Source of the DNA: Callaeas wilsoni
Taxonomy: Eukaryota > Chordata > Aves > Passeriformes > Callaeidae
DNA: 64,000 nucleotides
Assembly: GCA_013398955.1 (NCBI GenBank)
Contig: VWPU01009522.1
Coordinates: 57,808-121,807, forward strand
Reading direction: 5' to 3'
In this document: positions 1 through 50,500 of the stretch, piece after piece
Position numbering within the stretch: the stretch's first letter is position 1
Layout: each line of letters opens with the position of its first letter
Notes under the pieces: model-generated
The model's database searches: none
What the model was told of the DNA's origin: nothing
The model's input: only the letters and a program-made list of their open reading frames with translations
Position numbers and translations under genes: made by a program

Positions 1-3000
1 CATCTAAGTCAATGAAGAGGTGAGGGTGTTGGGTGACTTTACCCAGCTTGCCCTGGATGTGTTCCCAGCATGATACGAGCGTGTCTGGCGCAGCTCTGCC
101 GTGGGGGCAGGACCAGTGAGGGGCTGTTTGCACCGTGGCTGCTACAGTCATCTTTGGGCATCCAGCTGCACTGTTGATGGAGTCTTAGGGGTGACTGGTC
201 ATTACTTGGGAAAATGCCGGGATTGTAGTGGACTGTAACTTCACTTTACCACTGTGGTGGTCAAGCAGAGGGCTGAAGAGACTGACAGCAAAGAACGTTG
301 AGCTCATTTTTTGAGCTGCTTTGTTCCCATGCATTTTGGACTGCATAGCTGGGTAACTGGCAGAGACCTGTGCCTGCACCTCAGTGGCAAGACTGAAAAG
401 ATCAGCCCTTACTGCTCCTGGAGACGGTGTGGACTTCCAGGGAGCTAATCACAACCACTGCTGGTGGGAAGTGCTGGCTTTGGTCTGCAAAGGTGCTATG
501 GAAACCTGTACCTGAAATCACTTTCACTGTACCGGAATTCCTGCAGCTTCAGGTTGCCTGTTTCTGCATGTAGAGAATATTTTTAAGATTAAATAGGGCA
601 AGTTTTCAACACTTGGGCTTTGAAGACCAAGGGAAGGAATTAGATATGTTTTCCCTGCAATTCTTCAGGATGCAATCTTTGCAGTGCTCTCATAAGTGCC
701 CTTTATTCGGAGCACTGCTCTCCCGTGCAGCTGTGCAGATGTAAGGTCTTGTTTATGTCCCCTCTGCAATAGCTACTACAATTTCCAAAGGATAAGTAAC
801 AAAACACCACTGGTGTGAGATTCCTGCTGGAGAGAGATGAATTAAAATGTGAGCTCTGTGGAAACCTCAGCTATCCATTTTGTATGTCTGCCTTTCTAGG
901 GATTTAAGCATGAGAGGCAACGTGTGGATGAGACAGAGATAAACTTCTTAGAGCTTAGGCTGTTTCTACTCATTATAATTTTGAGTGCTTTCCAAGTTGT
1001 TTTTCCAAGGGCTTGAGTAATTGCTCCTCCAAGATTGAAATATTCTTTGCATTATTTTTTTTTTGATCTTAGAAATTATAATACAAATGATTATGCATAT
1101 ATAAAGTCATTGCCTAGAAAATGTTGTGTCTGAAAGATCTTTCTTATGAAGTCTGTTTTGGGGGAGATTTTTAAAAACTAATACATGCATAATGTGTTTG
1201 CCTTTTAAAGCATTTTTACACCAAATAGTTACATAGAAAACCTTTGCTGTTCTGCTCATTATTTAAACAGTTGCTCTCTACACTAGTATTCCTCCAAATC
1301 AGTGGGAAGTTATTGAAGAGAACAATTTATATGGGAACAAAATCTGTCTGTGCCGTGGAAGAGACCTGGGTTTAGGGCCTCAGTAGAACCACACTCAGAG
1401 GAGGCTGCAGTGCATGTTTCCCTGGGAAAAAAGACAAGTAATTGGGTAGAATAATCAGAGGATGACATACAGTCTTCCTTTTTTACTTAGGTGAAAAGGC
1501 AAAATCGTTTTTTAGTTAGAAGTTGCTCAATTTTGTTCGCCAAAGTCCGTATGACCTGAAAAGTGAAGGTTTTAAAGCATCGAGGAAAAAGGAGAAGGAG
1601 CTGGTTCAGGTCGGTGCCACAACTCCACTCCTGTTTGTGTTCACAGGGAGCTGTAAAGGGAGATTGAGCCACTGCTTTTAACACTGGGCACACACACCAC
1701 AACCTCTCCGCTTTTTCTTCTTTTTTTAAAATTGGATCTCATTTTTTTCCATGGTGAAACATCTTTACCTTTTAAGAATGAGGCGAAGAAAGTTAAATTA
1801 GGCTTTTACATTGCAGTTATGGCAAATGCCAGATAAATAACATGGCAGTCTAAAGTGATCTCGAGCAAAGTCGTTCCCTGCTGGACTCTGTGTTCTCCCC
1901 ATCACCTTGCTGCTGGCTGGGGAGCCCGTTCTGCCCCAGCAGCCACAGCAGAGAGCAAGAGGCTCCCTGTGTCTTCAGGAGAACCTTCATCTGTCCTGCT
2001 GGCACCTTGTCAGCCTTGTCACAGACTTTTGCCCTCTTCTCAGAGACTTAACCATGCTGGTAATGGGAGCTAATTCTTGAGTGGGCTCTTAATCATAAAT
2101 TAATTTATGCTGAACTGCTGATGGCAGGCTGTGACATAGTTAAATTATATAAATGGAAATGTATTGAAGCAGAAGCTTTTTACATTAAGTGTTGGCCAAC
2201 AAGGAAAAAGAGTAAGAACTGGCCTCGGTGAATGTTGACCTAGGGATGTTTCCCTTAGGGCAGAGCTGACCACGAGTTTGAGTGGCTAATTCTTACTTCA
2301 GGCAATTAGATGCAGGCTTATCTTGACCCTTCTGCTTAAGAAAATACGTATTTTCATATTTGCATAAATTGCCCCTCTGCTCTTACCAAGTAACTCCCGT
2401 GCTACGTCACTCACTGGTAAATCCGCCCTTCCGTCGGGGATGAAGGGCACCGAGGTGCCAGGGGTCGTTTCCTTGGGACAGTCTGCTGGTTACAACCCCA
2501 TGTCACAGCACCTGTCCAGCTGCCCTGAGTGCAGCACTGTGACAGGGTAATTTCTGTAGTGAGTAAACATTTCCTGCACCATTTTTGTGTGTTTTATCTG
2601 AACGTCTCTCTCGAGTCACCTGGACTGGCTTGTCAGTCGTCACAGCTGCCAGCACACAAACCAGATGAAAAGTGGAAGCTTCCAGGGCACTTTGATGTCT
2701 GCAGCACTTGTGTGTGCTTTTTCTGTGGAGCTATTGAGATCTGATTTGAAAACCTTTGCTTTCATAAACAATTTTTGTCTCCGATGTGAATTTCAGATTT
2801 TGTTTTTCATCTGCAGTGTGCTATATATAAACATTACAGATCTGAAGGTACCCCGACCCAAGACAGATCTGGTTATGCACTGTTCCTGACTCATACTCAG
2901 AGCTCAAAGCAAAATATTTTTATTTTCCAGTTTTTCCAATATACCTGGGTCATCTAATTCATATATTGTTATTTTAAAAAAAGGTAATTGAATAACAATT

Positions 3001-4220
3001 GCTTATAATACTTTGACTGAAGAGGTAGCATGTGGAAAAACTGTTGGTAGCAAGAATGTTTTAAAGCTGTTCAGCTGTTTCCCTCTAAAGAATTAGCTTT
3101 TATTCATTCGCGTTCACTGATTTTTTTTTTCTCTGTTGTTGGTTTGGTTTATTTTGTTTAAAGACAATTGTTTTGTGCATTTTGATAAGGTACTCTTTGA
3201 GAACATCATCTGATTATTTTCCAGGATACATTTTTAAATATGTGGCTTTGCAAAGCTGTAGTTGTCCTTTATGTGTGTTCTAAAAGCAGTAGAGGAAAGG
3301 AAGTGGTGTCCAGGTAATTCATCTTTTCAAATGCTTCGAAGTGCTTTCAAATTGTATGTAAATTGAGACTTCAAAAGGAAAATAAAGAAGCACAGTCTAT
3401 TTTTAAAGCCTTGGAGTGGAGTTAGAAGATCCGGGCTGTGACTCCAGCTCTGTGGTAGGCTTTCTGCCCTACCTTTGCTAGGTTACTGGAACAGAGAGTT
3501 GGAAAATGGCCAAGTTGTGCTTTCATTGGGAAGGCTGGAGGTGCTGAAACTGGAGTAACAGTACACTGTTCCCAGCAGGAACACCATTTCTGGGTAGAAC
3601 AAGCATGTGTTCTCTTACATATGCCTCACACAAAATCCCTGTGATTGGGCATTTGCTGAGAATGTCCCAGGTTAAATTCTCTTCTGTTTGATTATGACCA
3701 AAGATTTGAATCTATTTTGGGGGTAGAACCTGAATGAGGTCTTAGCTCTTTGGGGCAGGGATAACACTGATGTCTTTTCCCGTTCTCAAAGGATCTTGGT
3801 TTTGCTTTGCTGCAGCATGGGAAAGATTTTGAGATATCAGACTCCTTTGTGGCAGGAAAAGTAATTTTTATGTTGAGCTTTGTGAATTGCTTAACATCTC
3901 AGATCTTCTATACTCAGTCTCTAAAATGAAAAGATTATTTCGTTTGGTTTTGTCAGTCACTGCCTGTGTTTGAACTTTAAGCTCTTTGGGATAGATATTT
4001 CTGATTGATTATTATCCTGTTACTGTGTTATGGAGGATCAACATCAAGACAAAAAAATTGTCAAGTTTTGTCCTCTTTCACAAAAACGTTTATAGGGAAT
4101 TGATGTTCGAGTGCTGAAACCATTTCCATCTCCAGCTGAGAAGAATGATTGGTAATTCTACAGGAGTATCTCGGGGTGTGCATTTTAAGCACTCTGTCTT
4201 GTGAGCCGTGTGAATGCTAG

Positions 4221-4364
4221 CAGACCTTGGAAAAGCACGGCGGAACACGCTGCTCGAGCAGCAGAAGTGCCAGTGGAGCAGGTCCCTGCAGCCACTGCGT
4301 GTCCTGCACTGGGAGCTGAGATACTTGGCCGAGGGCCCCCGGCAGATGGTGCCGGAAGAGGGAG
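4221..4364 (+). other. Candidate unannotated exon (144 nt, GC-rich, open)
   Basis: A GC-rich island in AT-rich intron DNA. It is preceded by 'gaatgctag' and followed by a donor-like 'gtgggt'. The frame is open over all 48 codons, mostly with G or C in third positions, and reads protein-like (for example 'LLEQQKCQWSRSLQPL', then 'LHWELRYLAEG'), charged and helix-prone. It begins with two bases that complete a codon and ends with one base, the same phase as the junction into the exon at 7140, so it could be spliced into DENND5B in frame. That would put 48 residues inside the DENN domain, which is structurally surprising. Alternatives are an exon of a nested gene or a pseudogene fragment. The polypyrimidine tract is weak, and I do not recognise the peptide. 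Confidence 0.3.
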
Positions 4365-4578
4365 GTGGGTCCAGAGTCTTTGAGCTTGCCTCTGTTGCCC
4401 TCTCCTTCACTTAGTGAAAAGGTGGTGTGAGAGACAACGCTGCACCAAAGCCAGCTAAGCTGGTAGGAGGGAGTGGTTGCAGTAGAAGCCCCAGGGACCG
4501 CTTTGCCCTGGGGTTATCCTCCTTGAGCGGTTTCACTTGGAAAATGTTCTGTGAACAAAGCAGAGATGGAGCTTTGAA

Positions 4579-4866
4579 CATGAAGAGTCGTAGAGTAATT
4601 TTGGTTGGAAAAGACCCTTAAGATCATCGAGTCCAGCTGTAAACCTAACACTGCCAAACCCACCACTAAATCATGTCTCTAATTGCCACATTTACATGTC
4701 TTTTAGATGCCTCCAGGGATGGTGATTCAACCCCTTCCCTGGACAGCGCGTTGCAATGCTCAGCAACCCTTTCAGTGAAGAAATTTTTCCTAATATCAAA
4801 TCTAAACCTCCCCGGGTACAACTTGAGGCCATTTCCTCAATCCATTGTTTCCGGGTTGTTCTCAGT
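4579..4866 (-). mobile_element. CR1 LINE 3' fragment
   Basis: The + strand reads 'gtagagtaattttggttgga' followed by 'aaagacccttaagatcatcgag', the reverse complement of the CR1 3' end. It continues with decayed versions of the usual CR1 text ('accactaaatcatgtctcta', 'gaggccatttcctc'). The 8-bp terminal repeats are heavily mutated, so this is an old copy. It is 5'-truncated and lies antisense to DENND5B. Ends are approximate. Confidence 0.85.
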
Positions 4867-7139
4867 AACAATGTAAGCTTCCCTCAAACGGTGATAGGTA
4901 CAAGAATCTCTCCACCAAAAATTACTTCAGACTTTATGTGATAAGTGTCTAACCTTGTACAGGCTTGAAAGTACAGAAAAAGCAACTAGAGTTTCTAACT
5001 TCTTTAAACAGATAACAAAAAAAAAAATTACAGATTTTTGAATATTATTTTTCTAGAGGAAACTGGAACTTCCCTCTCTTCAGTCAAAACTGCTTGGTAC
5101 ATAAACTTTTTTTATCTGCTAATCACTGGCAAGCATTGCTAGATGGTAACAACCTAATAATTTAGTCATCAATAGTTATTTTTTCTAAAAAAACCCGACT
5201 TTTCTCATACTAAATTGTTTACAAAATCTGTGCAAGTGACCATGTTAAATATTATCAGTAGCACCAGAGAAAAGTCAGTATGCATTTCGTGAGCTGAATG
5301 TTCTTACCCAAAAAGATCCTTGCAACTTTGCTGCCAAGACCTGTTTCTTCATATGGCTGTGTAGGTCAGAACAGACTTTGAAGGTGTTTCACATACTAAG
5401 GCATGCTGCTTCTCTATTTGATTTTTTTTTTTTTAATATTTAAAGCTTTCAGAGTTATGAAATGTTACGAGAGTCCTAAGCTTCACCAGTAAGTATTATA
5501 ACTTGAGTTTGTGCAAGTGCTCCTCAACAAGACAGCGAATGCACATGTATAATTACAGACCAGTGCATGGGCAGGGATTCCTGAGCGACTGATCTGTAGC
5601 TGGGAGTGATTTGGAGGTGTAACCTTGAGACTGACTTGTATGCATGAAAATAATTTTGAAGACTGACTGAAGAGCTATTAGTAAGACAAGATGAAAAATG
5701 TTTTTGCCCTGCCAACTGACCTTCTGCAGATCGTGGCTGGTTTTCCATGGAGGGGTGCTAGCAAGGAGAATGGGTTATGCAATTTGTTGTTGTAATTTGC
5801 ATATTTATTCAAGAGCATCTTCCCAGTGACCTCCTAATAGCTGAGCAGTGTCAGATGACAGCGTTTTTGCTGTTGTTGGTGTCTGCCAAGGTCTCGGGCT
5901 GGGATGTTCAGGAAGCAGCAAGGGTCAGGCTGGGCTCCTCTCCAGGCAAAAGCAGTCAGTGGGGCTGTAGGGAAAAACCGTCTCACCTGACTCAGAACCA
6001 GGGTGTTCATACATGTATCTTTCACTTTCTGGAGTGGGACAGAGAGGATTAGGAGAGATGGGCAACAACCCAAGTGTTACCCAGGATCTGGGTCTGGCCT
6101 CAGTGAGAGGGAAGATCTTTCAGTTGCTCAGGCCAGAGCTCGTGAGACTCATCTGGCACTGATGAGACTTGGGTTTGGATACAGCCACGGAGCTTACAAA
6201 CCCAGGAGTCTTTACCTGTTTTCAGATGGATTCCCTGCAGTTTGAGATTTGCTGCAAGGATGATCATCTCTTTAATACCAATATGTGATTTATTTAGTTA
6301 TTTATTTGACAAATTTGTTCTCAATTTATCCCCTCATTTATATTAATAAATAGCTTGTAGTATTGCATCATGCCAGCTGGGTATTTGATAAATAATTTGC
6401 CCTTACCCAAATTCTGAAACATCCAGCTCAGCTGGACCAAAATAAATTTTAATTTAAAAAATAATGCACAATGTGCTTACTAGAGTCAAAATACTGCAAA
6501 GCAATGAGCTAGTGGATTAAATACAAATTTGGGAAAGTAACGTAATATAAATATACTAGCTACACAGAATATATTTGAGAACTAAATTTATATTAGGCTT
6601 CTGTTTGGATTTAACTTAAAAACACTGCTTTTATATACTTAGGGACTGTAAACTTCTGTTGGTATGTGGCCAAGACAAGTCTTCTGGAAAGTACACTCAG
6701 CCTTGGAAATAGTAGCAAGTGGAGCAGAAGCAGGCAGGCAGGAGCAAGCAAGAAACCATAATGTTTCCTTGAAGTTTCCTTCTTTCTCCTCTTCTTCCCA
6801 TGTAAAAATACATGCTTATTATGGAATTAGAGTATTATTATCCTGTACTATAGACAGAACTTTTGGTATCCTTTTAATAAATGAATTAAATGACAGACTA
6901 GATCTAGATAGGATAAGAATATCTATGCTCAGCAGTTTCTTCATGAGAGGAATCAGTTTTAACAAATTAAATAATGTTTAAGGTTTTTAAGTACTGTATT
7001 ATTTTCCGAACAACATCTTGCCATATTAACATGGTTTCTGTCTTGTTTCGTCACTGATGTCCTTGCCAAACAGATCTGAAAAGCAGAATACAGGGAGATA
7101 ATTAAATATCTGTCTCTCTCCTCTGTCTCCCATGTCTAG

Positions 7140-44233
<37,094 letters not shown>

Positions 44234-45648
44234 CATGGCTTTGCTGAGAACTTCATTACTCCTTTCCCAAACAAGCAAACCACAATTGGAGACCTGTCAG
44301 GACTTGAATGCCATGGTAGTGCACCACTGTAAGGCAAAGCTGCTGGTGGAAGCAGGATTGGGAAGCCCAGTTTGTGCCCGAGGGGGACTGGCCTCTAAAG
44401 CTGCAGAAAGCTAAGATGCAGTATTGTAGTTTATTTGAAACAGAAATTTAGTACAAAAAATAGAGTATTTTCATGTGTTAGATGTGTGTAAATATGCTAT
44501 CTTCTTTAAGAAATTATATTACTCTAAGAAATTTTTCTTAGATTGAATGTTCTTGTTCTGACTATGAGTAGCTTAAACCCAGGGGAAGAACTTGAGGGAG
44601 GGAGGGAGGGAAGGACCAAGGTGGGAAGGGATGCCGCTACTTGCTTGCGAGGAAGAAGCCAATCAACGTGTAAATACAGCGCAAACTCAGCAGGGCTTTT
44701 TTCAGGTATTGCAAATTAATACAGCAAATATCCTTATGTAGCCATTGTGATCGTGTCACTCTTGGAAATGCTGTAAGCATACGCTGGTTTACCCTACTGT
44801 ACATGGTCTCTCCTAGTTTGTTGTTTGTTTGAAGACTCACCTTCCCATGCATGGAAGTCCTGAGTTGTCATTTTTTTTCTGTAAGGTCTTTTGTGTCACT
44901 CCTGTTGATCTCCAAAAGGGGAAACAAGTGTTGGAATGCTTAAACACTGGAGAGGAGGACTGCTGTCAGCCTCAGAGCCTGAGAGTGTGAGACACCTGTT
45001 GAAGCCTTGCTGCTGCAGCCTGAGATGGGGAATGGTGGCTTGCTTGACTCGCTCAGTGTGTCCCTTCCCTGTCTAGATGTTCTCGTGATTCACCCTCAGC
45101 CAGTTTGTGTTGTGGATGACCATATTTTTTTTCCCATGATGAGGAATTTGGTTTATACCATTTCTTGCTGTACTTGAGAAGAATCATTGCTGTAGAGCCA
45201 CAAACACCGTTGTTGCTGTGCTACTGAACTGTATCAGCTGGCTTTGAAATTTTGACAGGTTATGAGTCTTCCTTTATCCTGCAGAATGAGTGTTCCTAGA
45301 GGAGTACAGGATCTTGGATTACTTTTTTTTTAATTATCCAGCTACAAAAAGAAAAGGAATTAATCAAAAGGAGGAAAAAAATTATCTCATGTTGGTATTT
45401 TGAGGCTTCTCTCCTACACTCTTTCCAGTTAATGTGTTACTAATACAGTGCATATATAGAGATACAGCTCTTGATGAGGAACAGGGAGCAACTGTATGAT
45501 ACAAATTTAACAAGAGATTATATCAAAATCACCTTGTGAATACCATGCAGGGAATATGGAGTGTATTTTCCATTCTCGTGGATGCAAGTTGGAAGGATCC
45601 AAGGACATAGTTAGCGTCACCTGGTTTCAATTTTCGGAAGTTAGTTTA

Positions 45649-45654
45649 AATAAA
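45649..45654 (+). terminator. DENND5B: Candidate poly(A) signal AATAAA (proximal)
   Basis: AATAAA 1.4 kb after the stop, followed within about 30-50 nt by a G/T-rich element (cctgggcgtttggtcagtgg). The best candidate for a short 3' UTR. Confidence 0.5.
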
Positions 45655-47554
45655 GGTTTTCATTTTCACTTGATTACTCCCTACAGTCCTGGGCGTTTGG
45701 TCAGTGGATTCTTTGGATGTCTCACAGTCAGCTGAGGCTTGGGAAAGGCCCCTGAGCGGTACTGTAAGCGTGTTGCCTTGCGCCGTGCTCTCAAGTGGCA
45801 TTAGGAGGGGCTTCGCGGTGGTGGACAGTGGCAGGTCTTGGCATAGTGCACACGCGGTGGAAAGAGGGATGGGAGGTAAGGAAAAGGAAAGAGGATGAAA
45901 ATTAGGGATTGCTTTCTCACCTGCCTTTTGTCAAGCTTCTTTACTTTCCTGTGGTCCTTCTGCTGCCCGGTTCTTAGAACAGCATCACTTCAGTGTCAGA
46001 GCTTCACCTCATACTCCCAACCAGAAGAAAACTCTTTGTGTGACTTTGTTTCATTGGAGAGTTTTATGTTATAGAAGTCTTTTTGTTTCTAAGAAAGAAG
46101 TAAAATAACACTGTCAAGCAGCCTTCGACTTTAATGAGGGTCCTAGCTTTCAACAACCATTCTTTCCTCCTGGGCTTGTGCTTCCTTAAACTGACTGAAC
46201 TCCATGCTGTAGGCAGCGCTGCCATGTCACTGCCGTGGGTGTGAGCAACTAATGTAAAGGCTGCGAATGGTGTCTCGAGTTAGTAGGCAGAGCCCACAGC
46301 TGTGTGACATCTCATTTCCAGAAATGTGAAATTTGGGATGTTAGGATTTTCTGTGTGGCCAGGCATGTCTGCTTAAAGTCAGCAGACGATGCATGACAAC
46401 CCTTGAGCAGCAATTGAAAATGTATCCCTGTACTTAACTCTATCAGTGAATTATACATTTAGCACCAGAAACCATGTGGCAGCATTATTTGGTAATGACT
46501 GCTTAGGATGTTTTGATTTCTATTACAACTCAGGCCTTTCATGTCTAATGACTGCTATACAGGATTTTTTTCACGCCCAGCCCAGTCTAAGTGACTTTCA
46601 TTTTACTGAAATAACCACCTCTTTAGTCCTTGGATTTCTTCGCAGCATCATCTGCATTTGCAGGCTGGATGCTTCCCAAAGTACACTGCTGCAGACTTCC
46701 AAAGGCTACATATGACTGGAGCAGTCGAAACATTCATCTGACATGACAAGGGTTAAGTGCAAGCAGAATAAAGTAGAAATGTAGGCACCTCTAAAGGTCA
46801 TTCATTTAAATGAATAAACCACACACAGAGAAAAAAGGCAATAACTACATTAAGTCTTTCTTAAGTTGAAAGAAGTCAAAACCTGAGAATTTTTAAAATT
46901 CAAATCAGGGCCTTTCCCCATTTCAGACTACATTAAGAAACCTTCAGCACTTAACTTCACGTTAGCTTTTTCAGCAAGCGTTGACTTGTTTGGTTTTGTC
47001 AGGTTTCACATCATATTAATAATAATACAGTAAAAATTATGTATGTCTCATGTTTCCTTGTAGGCAATAAACCACCCCAAGATATGCTGAAAGGGGCACA
47101 GCTGAGTGCCTCAGATTTCTGGAGGAGTAGTAGTAATTTGGCAACCTTGGGAGAATGGTTTTTCATAGTGAATTTTTATTCTACCATGTATGTTTGTGTT
47201 TTTTTAGTGGACTACTTTTGTTGATTGGAAACTGTGAGGTTTTTTCTGTAAGGTTTACAGAAATCATTCTACCCACTAGAATAGTGAGAAACCCATCAGG
47301 ATTCTTCTAAGCTAACACAGTTTTACTTCAGTGTTAAAGCACCTTCTTTGGTTGAGAAAGGGAATCTTGGAAAAGACCAAAGCTCTCTGGTATCTGCTTT
47401 TTATTAAAAAAAAAAAAAATTTCCTATCCAATGCCCATCTGCAGATGTCTGAGTTTGCATAGTCCTGTTGTACTAACAGCCAGCATGGTAACTTGAGGGA
47501 GTCAGAGAATCAAATGCCTCACTATGTACAAAATGTGTATTTATAATTCTCTGA

Positions 47555-47560
47555 AATAAA
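47555..47560 (+). terminator. DENND5B: Candidate poly(A) signal AATAAA (distal)
   Basis: AATAAA in 'ctctgaaataaatgaaattg', followed by a T/G-rich stretch (tactgtttagtg, then gttggtttgtgtaa). The AT-rich lead-in resembles a vertebrate mRNA 3' end; it would give a 3.3-kb 3' UTR. Confidence 0.45.
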
Positions 47561-47580
47561 TGAAATTGTACTGTTTAGTG

Positions 47581-50500
47581 AAAAATCTACTCATGTTTAT
47601 TCCAAGTTGGTTTGTGTAATTAGCTATCATTGTTCAAAAATGTGTTTTTAGGGTAGTTGCGCAGCAGCGTATTTGAGAAAATTCCTTCTTTCAATCAAAT
47701 GAAGGTGCGCATCATGAGGGGAAATATGGTGTGTTACACTTGAAATGTACAAATGTGCCCTGTATAGCTTAAAATGATCCCTAAATGTCTCCATTAAGTA
47801 TATTTTGTCTTTATGTTATTACTAATGGAATAAGAACTGGATTATTTTCAAGACAACATTAGTAAAAGTATTGTTATATCAAGCACTTTAACATACACAC
47901 CACAAACCAACATGGGTTTTTCAGGTTTTGAAGTACATTGAAATACAGCTTTTCATGCTATGTCCTTTACAAATAAAACTGTGAGAATAATGGTTGTTGT
48001 CACTTTCTCCTTGCAGAGGAACCAAAAGATTTGGGTCTCAAGCTGAGGAGCTGATCTGAGCCTGGAGGGAACAAACTGAACAGAATGATCCCGCTGGTGG
48101 TGACTCTGGTACTGGGAACTTGCGGGAGCAGAGCTGGGGAGAAGGGGGTGTAAGTGCCTCTTCCCAAAACTAGCCCTTTCGCCTCCCCTGACACAGAGGG
48201 GAGGCAGAGACCATGCTGAGCCCAAGCAGCTCTTTAGTCCAAGGCCTGGGTGGAAAATGTGGCTGATTACAGGGAAGAAATGGGATCACACTGAAGCCGA
48301 GCTCTTACCAGGGTGGCATTTGCTAGGCAACCAAGATTGCTTTTCCTTTAGTATCTGGAGGAGTGGGAAGAAGGAAGATGAGAGGAACTTGTAGCAAAGG
48401 GTCTCTTTCCTCTCTTGACATGAGTTGCTCTGATATCTGAACTCAGGGTTAAAATGCTGGAATGAAACTCATGCTCTCCAGTCTGTCAGGTAGCATGTTG
48501 TGGAAGATGAAAGGTTGATTGACAAGAGAGAGATGGATGCCTGCAACAAAAAGGTGAAAAAAAAAAAAAAAACCAAAAACAACAACAACAAAACCCAAAC
48601 TCTTAAATGCCCTCTTTTCTAAGTTGGACTGGATTTTCAGAAATTTCCCCCATGTCCCTCCCAGCTTTAGATATGCCGGAATTGGCAAAAATAGGAGAAT
48701 TTTTGGAAACTTTGACAGTTAGAAATGCAGAGCCCTGCATGTGTGTGTGCATAGTGTGTGAGGTGGGGCATGTCTGTTCATTCATTTTAACTCTCTGTTT
48801 TGAAGAGGGAGAGAATCTCAGGAGAGAACCAAAAGTCTCAGAGCTTGGGACGATGTATGTGGAAATCCTGAAATACATTGTTTGATGATACTGGTGCTTA
48901 TCAACATTATCGTGTCCCATAAATGCGAATAAAATCCATAGAGCTGCTTGTTGTCAAATGTCAGTGGGTGGAGTGGCCGTACCTGTACACCTCCTTACTA
49001 AATGTGTGTAAAATAGAGGTAGTGAAGTCTGACACCTTAAAGGCAGTCAGTACTTGAAGTAGGGCAGAACTAAGCTTGTTCAGATGAGCAAGTGCAAATA
49101 ACTTCCTCTCCACTGTGCTGTCATTGATGCAGTCTGGGAACACTGCAATGTTTTCTGTAAAGGAGAAATAGAAGAAAACTGTCTGAGAAGACTTGCATGG
49201 GTAGGAGTTGAAATAGCTCATCATTCTAGTTTGTTCCTTTCCAGCATTTCAGGTAAGCTCGCTCAAAAAAAGGAATTGTGCTCGTGAGGGAAACTGCTTC
49301 CCTGGCTGTCACCCCATCAGCTCAGAGGCTGAGGCTCCTGTCGCTGCAGTCAGCATTTCATTGCCGGCATTCCTAATTTCTCTCCTCCTATTCCATCAGC
49401 CGTGTATCATAAGCTGTTCTGAGCCCAGCACAGGGTGTGAAGGCAATGGGAAAATCCCTGTACGGGTCTGCTATCTGGTGGCTGGTTATGGTAAACTCTC
49501 TGCCGAAGCCACTGCAGAGCTGATCTGTCAGTGGGGAGCTGTGGTTCTGCAGGAAGGCTTGACACTTCACAGGGCCCGTCTGCATTCCCTGCAGACCTCA
49601 CAGGGCACCTCAGATCCTCTGAAGGAACAACTTCTGTCAGAATGTGACCAAGCAAATTATTTTCTTTTTGAACCAAGCCCACCTTTGTCTTGAGGGGAGG
49701 GAGGGAGGGAAAGCCATAGGAGGAAACACAGCCAACCCCCCCGATCCTTACCCACAGCATATTTTTTACATGCTGAGAAGGAGCTCACTGGTACTTGATC
49801 TAATGACTACCTTGTTACCATTCAGTAATGGATTCAGTGGGGTCCATAAATGTAAAATAGTTGTGGTTTGCATAAGAGAGACTCAGGCGTTCACAGCAGT
49901 CACTGAGTAATGGAGTAATCTGTAAGATCCTGTTCCTTCTGCTTGCAGTGGTGGTCCAGGATTCATGCAAATCACTCATCTTGCACAAGGGGTAAATGTA
50001 GGAGATAGACAACACGATTCTCTCTGTGGAAAATAACTGTCCTTTGCCCAATATGGTCCTTTTAGTTTTATATGGCCCCTTCCCTGTATCGAGTGACTTC
50101 AGGTCGCTGGCCAGAGCAGCCAGTTGAAATGGGTGAATTGTGGTCAGTTCACCCAATTTTGGGTGCTCAGCTGCAGGATGAGGTGCTAAACAAGTGAATG
50201 TGGTGAATGAACAATTGAGTTGGACTGGAAGAGTGCGTTTGGCACAACTGTGCAGCAGATGTAATTCCCAAGGAGCTCAAATGCTTATCAGAGGGCATCT
50301 TTCTCTCAGCAAGAGGCAGGCGTGGAGAATGCAAGAGATGTCCCCATCTTCACACAGGACATTCAGTGGCAGATTTTCCCCTGCTCCCACGGCCAGCTTA
50401 TACAAGCCTAAACTAAAATGGAATTAAACTCAATAGCAGTCAGATGTTGGGTTTGGCGCTCTGCAATCCTTGCATTCTCCTGCTTTCAATGAGAGGTTTC

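Larger units (their letters stand above)
1..7139 (+). other. DENND5B: Intron of DENND5B, 3' part (upstream of the first exon in the window)
   Basis: Non-coding stretch before the first recognised exon. It ends in a pyrimidine-rich tract (ctgtctctctcctctgtctc) and a TAG acceptor. I looked for the preceding DENN exon, which should end in a sequence like 'LLYSQ', and did not find it, so the intron starts outside the window. It contains a minus-strand CR1 fragment (about 4579-4866), a T13 run (5422-5434), AT-rich stretches near 6280-6650, and a GC-rich exon-like open stretch at 4221-4364 that has its own entry. Nothing else was recognised. Confidence 0.8.
44234..47580 (+). other. DENND5B: DENND5B 3' UTR (extent inferred)
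   Basis: AT-rich, non-coding, without recognisable transposons. Contains a (GGGA)n run (about 44595-44612) and an A14 run (47406-47419). AATAAA signals occur at 45649, 46767, 46813 and 47555. The short form would end near 45.68 kb (aataaag, then a GT-rich 'gggcgtttggtcagtgg' downstream), the long form just after 47.58 kb (ctgaaataaatgaaattgta). Long 3' UTRs are usual for this gene class. The true end cannot be set from sequence alone. Confidence 0.6.
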
